Shown one piece after another: positions 27,088 to 34,583 of a stretch of DNA of 64,000 nt. The translations under genes and the position numbers were made by a program. Under the pieces are notes generated by a model. That model was not told where the DNA came from, ran no database searches, and saw nothing but the letters and a program-made list of their open reading frames with translations. Origin of the DNA: Rhodovastum sp963804495. Its GTDB lineage: Bacteria; Pseudomonadota; Alphaproteobacteria; Acetobacterales; Acetobacteraceae. How positions within the stretch are numbered: position 1 is the first letter of the stretch; every line of letters begins with the position of its first letter. The stretch lies in contig CAWDQN010000008.1 of assembly GCA_963804495.1 (NCBI GenBank), forward strand, positions 8,889 through 72,888. Direction: 5' to 3'.

Positions 27088-27275
27088 GGGTGTAAGGAAG
27101 GCCAGGGCTCTGCCCTGGACCCCGCGACTAAAGACAGTTGATATACGAGGGTGTGAGGCGATGAACCGGTTCTCCGCCTCACACCCTCCTATATCAACTG
27201 TCTAAAAGTAATGGGTTCCAAGGGCCTCTCGGCCCTTGGCGGGTCCAGGGCAGAGCCCTGGCCTTCCTTACACCC
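27088..27275. repeat. Compound palindrome between recF and dnaN
   Basis: Two inverted repeats are nested here. The outer arms begin GTGTAAGGAAGGCCAGGGCT on the left (about 27090) and are matched in reverse complement ending at about 27272, close to 34 bp each. The inner arms begin AGACAGTTGATATACGAGGG (27124 on) and match in reverse complement to about 27204 with one mismatch over 29 bp. A GGGTTCCAAGGGCC unit lies between the inner right and outer right arms. The right outer arm covers the last codons and stop of dnaN. Confidence 0.85.
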
Positions 27276-28392
27276 GCATTGGCATCAGGACATACAGCAC
27301 GCCGGCATCCGCGGTGTCGCGGACCACTGTCGGCGCGGCGCCGTCGGAGAAGCGGAACTCCACATCGCCGGCGATCTGGTCGGTGATGTCGTTCAGGTAG
27401 CGGGCCTGAAAGCCGATCTCCAGCGGTCCGGAGTTGTATTTCACATGCTCGGCGTCGAGTTCCTCGGTGGCGGTGCCCTGTTCGGGGCTGGAGGCCGACA
27501 GCACCAGCAGGTCGCGGGCGAGCGAGAGCTTCACCGGTCGGGAGCGTTCCGACGAAATGGCGGCTACCCGGGCCACCGCGTCGGCGAAGTCCTTCTTGCC
27601 GACGCGCAGCACCTTGTCGTTCTCGCGTGGGATGACGCGCTCGTATTCAGGGAAGGTACCGTCGATCAGCTTGCTGGTCAGGGTGATGCTGTCGACGCGG
27701 AACTGGATGCGCGTGTCCGACAGGGCGGTCTCCACCTCGCCGCTGACCTCGTCGATCAGTTTGCGCAGTTCCGCCACTGTCTTGCGCGGGATGATGACGC
27801 CGGGCATGGCGCCCGCCCCGTCCGGCACCGGTTCCTCCACGCGGGCGAGGCGGTGGCCGTCGGTGGCGACGGCGCGCAGCACCTTGATGCCGTCGCTTTC
27901 GGCGGCGTGCAGATAGATGCCGTTGAGATAGTAGCGGGTTTCCTCGGTGGAAATGGCGAAGCGGGTGCGGTCGATCAGCCCGCGCAGGGCCAGTGCCGAC
28001 AGCGAGAACCGATGCGGCAGCGTGCCGGCGGTCATGGAGGGGAAATCCTCGGTCGGCAGCACCACCAGGCTGGTGGCGTAACGGCCGGAGCGCAACGTGA
28101 GTTGGGCGTCGCCGCCGGCATGTTCCAGCTCGACTTCGGCGCCTTCGTGCAGCTTGCGGACGATTTCGTACAAGGTGGCTGCCGGGGCGGTGGCGGCGCC
28201 GTTGCGCAAGGTGGTGGCGGCGACGTCCTCGACGATGGCGATTTCCATGTCGGTCGCGGTCAGGGTCAGGCGGCCATCGCGCACGGCGATCATGACGTTG
28301 GCCAGAATCGGGATCGTGTTGCGCTTTTCCACCACGCTCTGGACATGCGCCAGGGCCTTCAGCAGCGTCGCACGATCGGCCTTGAACCTCAT
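27268..28392 (-). CDS. dnaN: DNA polymerase III beta subunit (sliding clamp)
   Basis: The clamp (374 aa) encircles DNA and tethers polymerase III. I chose the ATG at 28392 giving MRFKADRATLLKALAHVQSV, the family N-terminus; 15 extra codons upstream are not conserved. EKRNTIPILANVMI near residue 22 and the C-terminal YVLMPMRV, which shapes the protein-binding groove, are typical. It lies 84 bases downstream of dnaA and upstream of recF. The last codons fall in the arm of a palindromic repeat. Confidence 0.98.
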   Translation of the reverse strand: MRFKADRATLLKALAHVQSVVEKRNTIPILANVMIAVRDGRLTLTATDMEIAIVEDVAATTLRNGAATAPAATLYEIVRKLHEGAEVELEHAGGDAQLTLRSGRYATSLVVLPTEDFPSMTAGTLPHRFSLSALALRGLIDRTRFAISTEETRYYLNGIYLHAAESDGIKVLRAVATDGHRLARVEEPVPDGAGAMPGVIIPRKTVAELRKLIDEVSGEVETALSDTRIQFRVDSITLTSKLIDGTFPEYERVIPRENDKVLRVGKKDFADAVARVAAISSERSRPVKLSLARDLLVLSASSPEQGTATEELDAEHVKYNSGPLEIGFQARYLNDITDQIAGDVEFRFSDGAAPTVVRDTADAGVLYVLMPMRV

Positions 28393-28476
28393 GGCGGCAT
28401 CCTCTTGGACCGACGGGTCGGCCACTCTAGCAACCACCCCGCCGCCCGCAAAGCGGCAGCACTGTGTTTGTTAGCG

Positions 28477-29961
28477 TCAGGATTCCAGCATGCGGCGCAG
28501 CAGCTCCACATCCTCGGCGAAACTGGCGTCGCGCTCCATCAGTTCGGTGACGCGCTGCACAGCGTGCATGACCGTGGTGTGGTCGCGGTTGCCGAACTTG
28601 CGGCCGATCTCGGGCAGCGAGCGGCTGGTGAGCTGCTTGGCCAGGTACATCGCCACCTGGCGCGGGCGCGCCACGTTGCGGGCGCGCCGGGCCGAGGACA
28701 TGTCGGTCAGGCGGATGTTCCAGTGCTCGGATACGCGGCGCTGGATTTCCTCGATGGTCACCCGCCGGTCGTGCGCCTTGAGAATGTCGTGCAGCACCTC
28801 CTGGGTGGATTCAAGGGTGATGGCGCGGCCGAACAGGTTGGCATGGGCGATCAGCCGGTTGAGCGCGCCTTCCAGCTCGCGGACGTTGCTGGTGATCTTG
28901 TGGGCCAGGAACTCAAGCACCTTGGGCACCACCGGCACGCCGGCGCGGGCGGACTTGGCCTCCAGGATCGAGACGCGCAGCTCGAAGGTCGTGGCGTGCA
29001 AATCGGCGACCATTCCGCAGCCGAGGCGGGTACGGACGCGTTCCTCCAGGCCGGAGAGGTCGGAGGGCGACTTGTCGGCCGACACCACGATCTGCTTGCC
29101 CGCGTCCACCAGGGCATTGAACGTGTGGAAGAATTCCTCCTGCGTGGCGTCCTTGCCGATGAGGAACTGCAGGTCGTCGATCATCAGCACGTCGACGCTG
29201 CGCAACTCCTCCTTGAACTCCATGGTGGATTGGCTGCGGATGGCGGCGATGAAGCGGTACATGAACTTCTCGGCCGACATGTATGAGACCGAGACCGGCG
29301 CACCGCGGCGCGAGGCGTCGCCGTTGCGGGTGAGGTCCCAGGCGATGGCGTGCATCAGGTGGGTCTTGCCCAAGCCGACGCCGCCATACAGGAACAGGGG
29401 GTTGAACCCCACGCTGGCCGGCATTTCGGCCACCCGGCGAGCGCAGGCATGGGCGAACTCGTTGGGCTTGCCCACCACAAAGCTGTCGAAGGTGAAGCGC
29501 GGATCGAGTGCCGCGGCGGTGTCGGCACGCCCGTCGGTCCGTTCCGGGCCGTGCTGGGCAGGCGGCGGCGCCCCGGGCGGGGACGCTTCCGCAGGCGGGG
29601 GCGGCTCGGGAATGTTCACCGGCTCTGCCAGGCCTTCGCCCTGGGTGATGCCGCCGACGCGGATGTCAACCCGGCGCACGCGCCGGTTCTCGGCCTGCCA
29701 CAGCGCGTTCAGCCGATCGCCGTAATGGGTGCGCACCCAGTCGCGCAGGAAGCGAGTGGGCAGGCGGACGGTGACCTCATCGCCGTCCAGCCCGCCGAGA
29801 GACATCTGCCGCAGCCAGGTGCGGTACTCGACGTCGCCGACCTCGCTTTGCAGTCGCCCACGCACGCGGGCCCACTGGGCGGCCAGTTGGGGTTCATCGG
29901 GGGATCGCTGCCCGGTCATCACCACAGAGGCATCCCCGTCGATGTTCGCGCCGTTGGCCAC
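28477..29961 (-). CDS. dnaA: Chromosomal replication initiator DnaA
   Basis: DnaA (494 aa) binds DnaA boxes and opens the origin. Domain I is at the N-terminus (WLRQMSLGGLDGDEVTVRLP). A Pro/Ala-rich domain II follows (about residues 105-150). The AAA+ domain begins FDSFVVGKPNEFAHA, with Walker A LYGGVGLGKTHLMHA near residue 192 and Walker B VLMIDDLQFLIGK near 253. Domain IV ends with the DnaA-box signature GNRDHTTVMHAVQRV. A TATAAT-like promoter lies about 240 bases upstream. Confidence 0.98.
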   Translation of the reverse strand: MANGANIDGDASVVMTGQRSPDEPQLAAQWARVRGRLQSEVGDVEYRTWLRQMSLGGLDGDEVTVRLPTRFLRDWVRTHYGDRLNALWQAENRRVRRVDIRVGGITQGEGLAEPVNIPEPPPPAEASPPGAPPPAQHGPERTDGRADTAAALDPRFTFDSFVVGKPNEFAHACARRVAEMPASVGFNPLFLYGGVGLGKTHLMHAIAWDLTRNGDASRRGAPVSVSYMSAEKFMYRFIAAIRSQSTMEFKEELRSVDVLMIDDLQFLIGKDATQEEFFHTFNALVDAGKQIVVSADKSPSDLSGLEERVRTRLGCGMVADLHATTFELRVSILEAKSARAGVPVVPKVLEFLAHKITSNVRELEGALNRLIAHANLFGRAITLESTQEVLHDILKAHDRRVTIEEIQRRVSEHWNIRLTDMSSARRARNVARPRQVAMYLAKQLTSRSLPEIGRKFGNRDHTTVMHAVQRVTELMERDASFAEDVELLRRMLES

Positions 29962-30229
29962 AATGACACCTCTGCGCGAACCGGTTCCTGCACCGCCGCA
30001 ACATTCCGAGCATGCGAGTGAGGCTTTGCCCTCATCCCAACCCGGAGAGGGCCGGCAGAAGCGCCGCCGGCTGAGAAATGATTAGGCGTAACGCAGACAA
30101 AAAGCAACCGTTATCTGCTCATCCTGTAACGCAATCGCCATACGCAAGGAAAACGCGAAGGCGCGCAAACAAACCCTCGAGATGAGGATATCAATTACTT
30201 CATTATACTTGAGTATTGCAGTTATATGA
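29962..30229. other. dnaA-rpsT intergenic region
   Basis: The region holds the leader and probable promoter of dnaA. It includes an AT-rich patch at about 30185-30230, low in GC against all flanks. I looked for TTATCCACA-type DnaA boxes on both strands and found no perfect copy; TTATCTGCT at about 30112 is too far off. It could still be part of an origin, but the sequence does not show it. Confidence 0.4.
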
Positions 30230-30230
30230 C
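30202..30230 (-). promoter_or_regulatory. Possible dnaA promoter
   Basis: On the minus strand a perfect TATAAT (30202-30207) is preceded by CTGTCA about 19 bases upstream, a weak -35. It lies in the AT-rich patch just after the rpsT terminator and points to dnaA. Transcription would give a leader of about 235 bases. Confidence 0.4.
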
Positions 30231-30255
30231 AGAAACCGGGCGCCGCAACGCCCGG
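30230..30255 (-). terminator. Rho-independent terminator of rpsT
   Basis: On the minus strand CCGGGCGTTGCGGCGCCCGG (30255-30236) forms a GC stem, followed by TTTCTGT. It lies 13 bases after the rpsT stop, which fits an intrinsic terminator separating rpsT from dnaA. Confidence 0.75.
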
Positions 30256-30267
30256 CCCGGACAATAA

Positions 30268-30537
30268 TCAGCCCTGCGCCAATACCTTAATGCGAGCCGA
30301 CAACCGGGAAATCTTCCGAGCCACCGTGTTCTGGTGCAACACGCCCTTGGTGGCTGCCCGTTGCAACTCCGGCTGCGCGGTCCGCAGCGCGTCGGAGGCC
30401 GACGATTTGTCGCCGCTGGCGATCGCTTCCTCGACCTTCTTGATGAAGGTGCGAACACGGGACTTGCGGGCTTTGTTGCGCGCCGTGCGGCGCTCGTTCT
30501 GGCGGATGCGCTTGCGCGCCGAGGCGGTGTTGGCCAT
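30268..30537 (-). CDS. rpsT: 30S ribosomal protein S20
   Basis: S20 (89 aa) binds 16S rRNA in the small subunit. The N-terminus MANTASARKRIRQNERRTAR and the basic helices with TFIKKVEEAIASGDK and HQNTVARKISRLSARIK are standard. It lies upstream of dnaA on the same strand, as in many alphaproteobacteria, and has its own terminator. Confidence 0.97.
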   Translation of the reverse strand: MANTASARKRIRQNERRTARNKARKSRVRTFIKKVEEAIASGDKSSASDALRTAQPELQRAATKGVLHQNTVARKISRLSARIKVLAQG

Positions 30538-30910
30538 GGGGTCTCTTCGGCAAAATGCGTGCGGTGCGGTGGAACGGAAAGATAGTCGCAGCTGCCGTTC
30601 GGCACGCGCGACGACGAAGGACGGTCATTTACGCAGGCCGGTGCGTCGAGTCAAGAAACGCGAAGGGCGACACCGGAACCATACGGCGGGAATTCCTTTG
30701 ACTGGCACCAACCTGGGCAAACGCCAGCGGAAATAGTTTCATAAGGGCACGGAGAAAGACAGGTTAATCGCCGCTGCAGGCGCCGCGCACCGCGGTGGAT
30801 TTCATTTTTGACCCGTTTCACTTCATTGTGAAACCCCAAGGCACATCGTCTCTCTGCGACTTCTCCGAGCAACTGCCAAGCCCTGCCCGACCAACCGGCA
30901 ACCGGCGCCT
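30538..30910. other. Intergenic region between rpsT and the enoyl-CoA hydratase gene, no gene seen
   Basis: This 373-base stretch contains the rpsT promoter region at its left side and the 3' flank of the hydratase gene at its right. I find no protein or RNA gene. A TTTCACTTCATTGTGAAACC segment (about 30810-30835) forms a short imperfect hairpin (TTTCAC/GTGAAA) that might end transcription of the hydratase gene. Confidence 0.4.
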
Positions 30911-31690
30911 TCAGCCCAGGCGGAAACTCGCCCGTCGCTTCTCGACGAACGCCGCCATGCCCTCGCGCTGATCGTCGGTACCGAACAGCGACAGGAACAG
31001 CGCCCGCTCGTAGCGCACGCCCTCCGCCAGTGTGGTTTCGAAGGCGCGATTGACGCTGTCCTTGGCAAATGCCACCGCTACCGGCGACAGGTTGGCGATG
31101 CGCTCGGCGATCTTCAGGGTTTCGGCGAGCAGCTGATCGGCCGGGAACACCCGCGATACCAGGCTGGCACGCTCGGCCTCGGTGGCGTCCATCATGCGAG
31201 CGGTCAGCACCAGGTCCATCGCCTTCGCCTTGCCAACCGCGCGGGTCAGCCGCTGGGTCCCGCCGGCCCCCGGGATCACCCCCAGATTGATCTCCGGCTG
31301 GCCGAACTTGGCGGTGTCGGCGGCGAAGATGATGTCACACATCATCGCCAGCTCGCAGCCGCCGCCCAGGGCGAAGCCCGATACCGCGGCAATCACCGGC
31401 TTGCGGATGCGCAGCACCGCCTCCCAGCGCTTGCCGATGAAATCCTCCAGCGGATAGGTGCGCGGCTGCATCTCCTTGATGTCCGCGCCGGCGGCAAACG
31501 CCTTCTCCGAGCCGGTCAGCACCACCGCGCCGATCGCCGGGTCGGCGTCGAAGGCCTGCAACTGGGCGCCAAGTTCCTCCATCAGCTGGTCGCACAGCGC
31601 ATTCAGTGCCTGTGGCCGGTTGAGCCGGATCAAGCCCACGCGCCCTTGCGTTTCGACCAGGATCGTCTCCGGCACCGATGTCTGCGTCAT
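30911..31690 (-). CDS. Enoyl-CoA hydratase (crotonase family)
   Basis: This hydratase (259 aa) adds water to trans-2-enoyl-CoA in fatty-acid beta-oxidation. The oxyanion-hole segment AFAAGADIKEM is near residue 67. The crotonase signature IAAVSGFALGGGCELAMMCD is at about 99-118, with the two catalytic Glu residues in GCELAMM and in GQPEINLGVIPGAGGTQRL. The ATG at 31690 has GGGGAGCG upstream. It lies 34 bases downstream of mutM on the same strand, a conserved pairing in this bacterial group. Confidence 0.93.
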   Translation of the reverse strand: MTQTSVPETILVETQGRVGLIRLNRPQALNALCDQLMEELGAQLQAFDADPAIGAVVLTGSEKAFAAGADIKEMQPRTYPLEDFIGKRWEAVLRIRKPVIAAVSGFALGGGCELAMMCDIIFAADTAKFGQPEINLGVIPGAGGTQRLTRAVGKAKAMDLVLTARMMDATEAERASLVSRVFPADQLLAETLKIAERIANLSPVAVAFAKDSVNRAFETTLAEGVRYERALFLSLFGTDDQREGMAAFVEKRRASFRLG

Positions 31691-31724
31691 AGCTCGCTCC
31701 CCATCCCAGGGGCGGGGTTCTAGG

Positions 31725-32564
31725 CTACCGCTGGGTGCGTCCGCAATAGAAGGTGCTGCGCCCCGACTGGACGATCCGGCGCACCCCGGCGCAGCCGGGC
31801 GGTCCCGGACAGCGCTCGCACGCGAAACCGGCCCGGCCGTAGACTTTCCAGGCGTGCTGGAAATAGCCGAGCTCGCCGTCCGGCTGGACATAATCACGCA
31901 AACTTGAACCGCCGGCGGCGATCGCCTCGGCGAGGGTTGCCTTGATGTGCGGCACCAGCCGGGCCGCGCGTGGGCCGGCGACCGTATGGGCCAGCCGAAG
32001 CGGGCTGAGACGGGCGCGAAAAAGCGCCTCGCAGACATAGATGTTGCCCAGGCCGGCCACCGTCCCCTGGTCGAGCAGGGCAGCCTTGATCGGTGACCGC
32101 CGCCCCTGCAATGCCGCCGACAGCAGCGCCGGAGTAAACGCGGGGTCCAGCGGCTCGGGTCCCAGACCGGCCAGCAGGCGGTGTGCATCCTCCGCCGCAG
32201 TCGGCACCAGATCGAGGCTGCCGAAGCGCCGGGGATCGACGAAGCCGATCCGCCAGCCATCTTCGGTTTCCAGCGTCAGGTGCTCGTGCGCGGGGATATC
32301 GTTGGCACCGGAGGTGCCGATCACCATCCGTCCGGACATGCCAAGATGGATCAACACGCTGTCATCGCCGTTCAGCCGCATGAGGATATATTTCGCCCGG
32401 CGCCGGAACCCGGCGACGCGCGCCCCGGTCAGCCGCGCCGCCAACCCGGGCGGCAGCGTCCACCGCAGGTCGGGCCGGTGCACACGCGCGCGGACGATGA
32501 CGCGGCCTTCCAGCCTGGCCTGCAGCCCGCGCATCACCGTTTCAACTTCGGGGAGTTCCGGCAT
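31725..32564 (-). CDS. mutM: Formamidopyrimidine-DNA glycosylase (Fpg/MutM)
   Basis: Fpg (279 aa) removes 8-oxoguanine and formamidopyrimidines and cuts the strand. The N-terminus PELPEVET, with catalytic Pro2 and Glu3, fixes the start at ATG 32564. The lysine in GRRSPIKAALLDQ and the H2TH motif QGTVAGLGNIYVCEALF are present. The C-terminal zinc finger is unusual: it reads CERCPGPPGC and then FYCGRTQR, so the last Cys of the usual CPxCQR is Thr. Another Cys (in PGPPGC) may take its place. It is divergent from ubiE with 29 bases between. Confidence 0.94.
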   Translation of the reverse strand: MPELPEVETVMRGLQARLEGRVIVRARVHRPDLRWTLPPGLAARLTGARVAGFRRRAKYILMRLNGDDSVLIHLGMSGRMVIGTSGANDIPAHEHLTLETEDGWRIGFVDPRRFGSLDLVPTAAEDAHRLLAGLGPEPLDPAFTPALLSAALQGRRSPIKAALLDQGTVAGLGNIYVCEALFRARLSPLRLAHTVAGPRAARLVPHIKATLAEAIAAGGSSLRDYVQPDGELGYFQHAWKVYGRAGFACERCPGPPGCAGVRRIVQSGRSTFYCGRTQR

Positions 32565-32593
32565 GACCTGAAGCCAGGCTATACACCGCGCCC

Positions 32594-33367
32594 ATGAGCG
32601 ACAACACACCCAGCGACCCGGGGCCAGCGGGCGAGCAGACCATCGATTTCGGTTACCGCCAGGTGCCGGTCGAGGCGAAGAAAACCCTGGTGCGCGAGGT
32701 GTTCGACAGCGTGGCGACACGCTATGACCTCATGAACGACCTGATGTCGCTGGGCATCCACCGGGCCTGGAAACGCGAGTTCATCGCCGCCCTGGCGCCG
32801 CGCCCCGACCGTAGCCTGCTCGACCTCGCCGGCGGCACCGGCGATATCACCTTCGGCTGGCTCGCCGGCGGCGGCGGCCCGGCCATCCTGTCGGACATCA
32901 ACGCGTCCATGCTTGCGGTCGGGCGCGACCGCGCGCTCAGCCGCGGATTCGCCCGCGGCCTGACCTTCCTGGTGGCCGACGCCGAGCATTTGCCACTGCC
33001 CGACCGGTCGGTCGATACCGTCACCATGTCCTTCGGGTTACGCAACTGCACCGACAAGCCAGCGGTGCTGCGCGAGGCGCGGCGCGTGCTCAAACCGGGT
33101 GGCCGCTTCCTGGTGCTGGAGTTCAGCCGGTTGCAGGTGGCGGCCATGGTGCCGGTCTACGATGCCTGGTCGTTCAAGGTGCTGCCGCGGCTTGGGCGCT
33201 ATGTCGCCCGTGATGAGAACAGCTACCAGTACCTGGCCGAGAGCATCCGCATGATGCCCGACCAGGAGACGCTGGCCGGCATGATGCGCGATGCCGGGCT
33301 ATCGCGGGTGAAAGTGCGCAACCTGACCGGCGGGATCGCCGCGATACACACTGGCTGGCGGCTATAA
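32594..33367 (+). CDS. ubiE: Ubiquinone/menaquinone methyltransferase UbiE
   Basis: This SAM-dependent C-methyltransferase (257 aa) acts in ubiquinone synthesis. The family N-terminal block FDSVATRYDLMNDLMSLGIH is near residues 37-56. SAM motif I is LLDLAGGTGDITF near 75, and FGLRNCTDKPAVLREARRVL is a UbiE signature near 138. Its start is 29 bases from the divergent mutM start. In many relatives ubiB follows directly; here coaBC follows after 10 bases and ubiB is not in the window. Confidence 0.95.
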   Translation: MSDNTPSDPGPAGEQTIDFGYRQVPVEAKKTLVREVFDSVATRYDLMNDLMSLGIHRAWKREFIAALAPRPDRSLLDLAGGTGDITFGWLAGGGGPAILSDINASMLAVGRDRALSRGFARGLTFLVADAEHLPLPDRSVDTVTMSFGLRNCTDKPAVLREARRVLKPGGRFLVLEFSRLQVAAMVPVYDAWSFKVLPRLGRYVARDENSYQYLAESIRMMPDQETLAGMMRDAGLSRVKVRNLTGGIAAIHTGWRL

Positions 33368-33377
33368 GGCGACGCCC

Positions 33378-34583
33378 GTGAGCCTGGTTGGCAAGCGGGT
33401 CCTGCTGATCGTCGCCGGTGGCATCGCCGCCTTCAAGGTGCCGGAACTGATTTGCCTGCTGCGCGGCGAGGGCTGCGCTGTACGGTGCGTGCTCACGGCG
33501 GGCGGGGCGCAATTCGTCACCCCTCTCACCCTGCAGACGCTGACCGAGGACCGGGTCTATACTGATCTGTTCTCGCTGACCGACGAGAGCGAGATGGGTC
33601 ACATCCAGCTCTCCCGCAGTGCCGACCTGCTGGTAGTGGCGCCGGCCACGGCCGATCTGCTGGCCCGCATGGCAGCCGGTCTGGCGAACGATCTCGCCGC
33701 CACCGTGCTGCTGGCCACCGACAAGCCTGTCCTGGTGGCGCCGGCGATGAATGTGCGCATGTGGCTGCATCCGGCGACGGAGGCCAATGTCACAACCCTC
33801 CAGGCCCGTGGCGTGCGGCTGATCGGGCCGGACGAGGGGGTGATGGCCTGCAACGAGGTCGGGCCCGGCCGGATGTCCGAGCCGCTCGCCATCCTCGGAG
33901 CCATCAGGACGCTGCTGGCCGACGCGCCATCGCGGCCGCTTGCCGGACGGCATGTGCTGGTGACCAGCGGTCCGACGCACGAGCCGATCGATCCGGTACG
34001 CTATATCGCCAACCGCAGCAGCGGGCGGCAGGGGCACGCGCTGGCCGCGGCGCTGGCGGCGCTGGGGGCGCGCGTGACGCTGGTCAGCGGCCCGGTGGCG
34101 CTTGCCGATCCGCCGGGCGTCGCGGTGCGGCGGGTGGAAACTGCGCGCGAAATGCTGTCCGCCTGCGAGGACGCCTTGCCGGCCGATGCCGCGGTGTTTG
34201 CCGCCGCCGTTGCCGATTGGCGCGTTGCGCACGAGGCCGCGCAGAAATTGAAAAAGAAACCCGGTGCCACCGCGCTCGGATTGGCGCTGGTGCCGAACCC
34301 CGACATCCTGGCGTTGATCGCGGCTCCGGGTGCGCGGCGCCCCCGTCTGGTGGTGGGCTTCGCCGCGGAGACACATGAGATGCTGGCGCATGCCGAGGAG
34401 AAACGGCAGCGCAAGAACGCCGACTGGATCGTGGCCAATGACGTGCGTCCTGACACCGGGATCATGGGCGGCGCCGAAAACGAAGTGCACCTGCTGACTG
34501 CCGAGGGCGTGGAGCACTGGCCGCGGTTGGGCAAGGAGGAGGTTGCGCGGCGTCTGGCAGCGCGGATTGCCGGGGCGATCTAG
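33378..34583 (+). CDS. coaBC: Bifunctional phosphopantothenoylcysteine decarboxylase/synthetase
   Basis: This flavoenzyme (401 aa) makes 4'-phosphopantetheine in coenzyme A synthesis. The N-terminal CoaC domain (to about residue 190) has GHIQLSRSADLLVVAPATAD and the PAMNVRMW substrate-clamp motif near residue 120. The CoaB domain has TSGPTHEPIDPVRYIANRSS near 195-215 and the KLKKKPG motif near 290. It starts with GTG at 33378. Its stop codon overlaps the stop of the convergent glgX/malQ gene: TAG at 34581-34583 and TAG at 34580-34582 on the other strand. Confidence 0.95.
   Translation: MSLVGKRVLLIVAGGIAAFKVPELICLLRGEGCAVRCVLTAGGAQFVTPLTLQTLTEDRVYTDLFSLTDESEMGHIQLSRSADLLVVAPATADLLARMAAGLANDLAATVLLATDKPVLVAPAMNVRMWLHPATEANVTTLQARGVRLIGPDEGVMACNEVGPGRMSEPLAILGAIRTLLADAPSRPLAGRHVLVTSGPTHEPIDPVRYIANRSSGRQGHALAAALAALGARVTLVSGPVALADPPGVAVRRVETAREMLSACEDALPADAAVFAAAVADWRVAHEAAQKLKKKPGATALGLALVPNPDILALIAAPGARRPRLVVGFAAETHEMLAHAEEKRQRKNADWIVANDVRPDTGIMGGAENEVHLLTAEGVEHWPRLGKEEVARRLAARIAGAI

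Noticed and set aside
27211..29286. Long plus-strand frame opposite dnaN and dnaA
   Set aside because: It spans two unmistakable minus-strand genes and their gap, and its product is low-complexity Gly/Gln/Val-rich.
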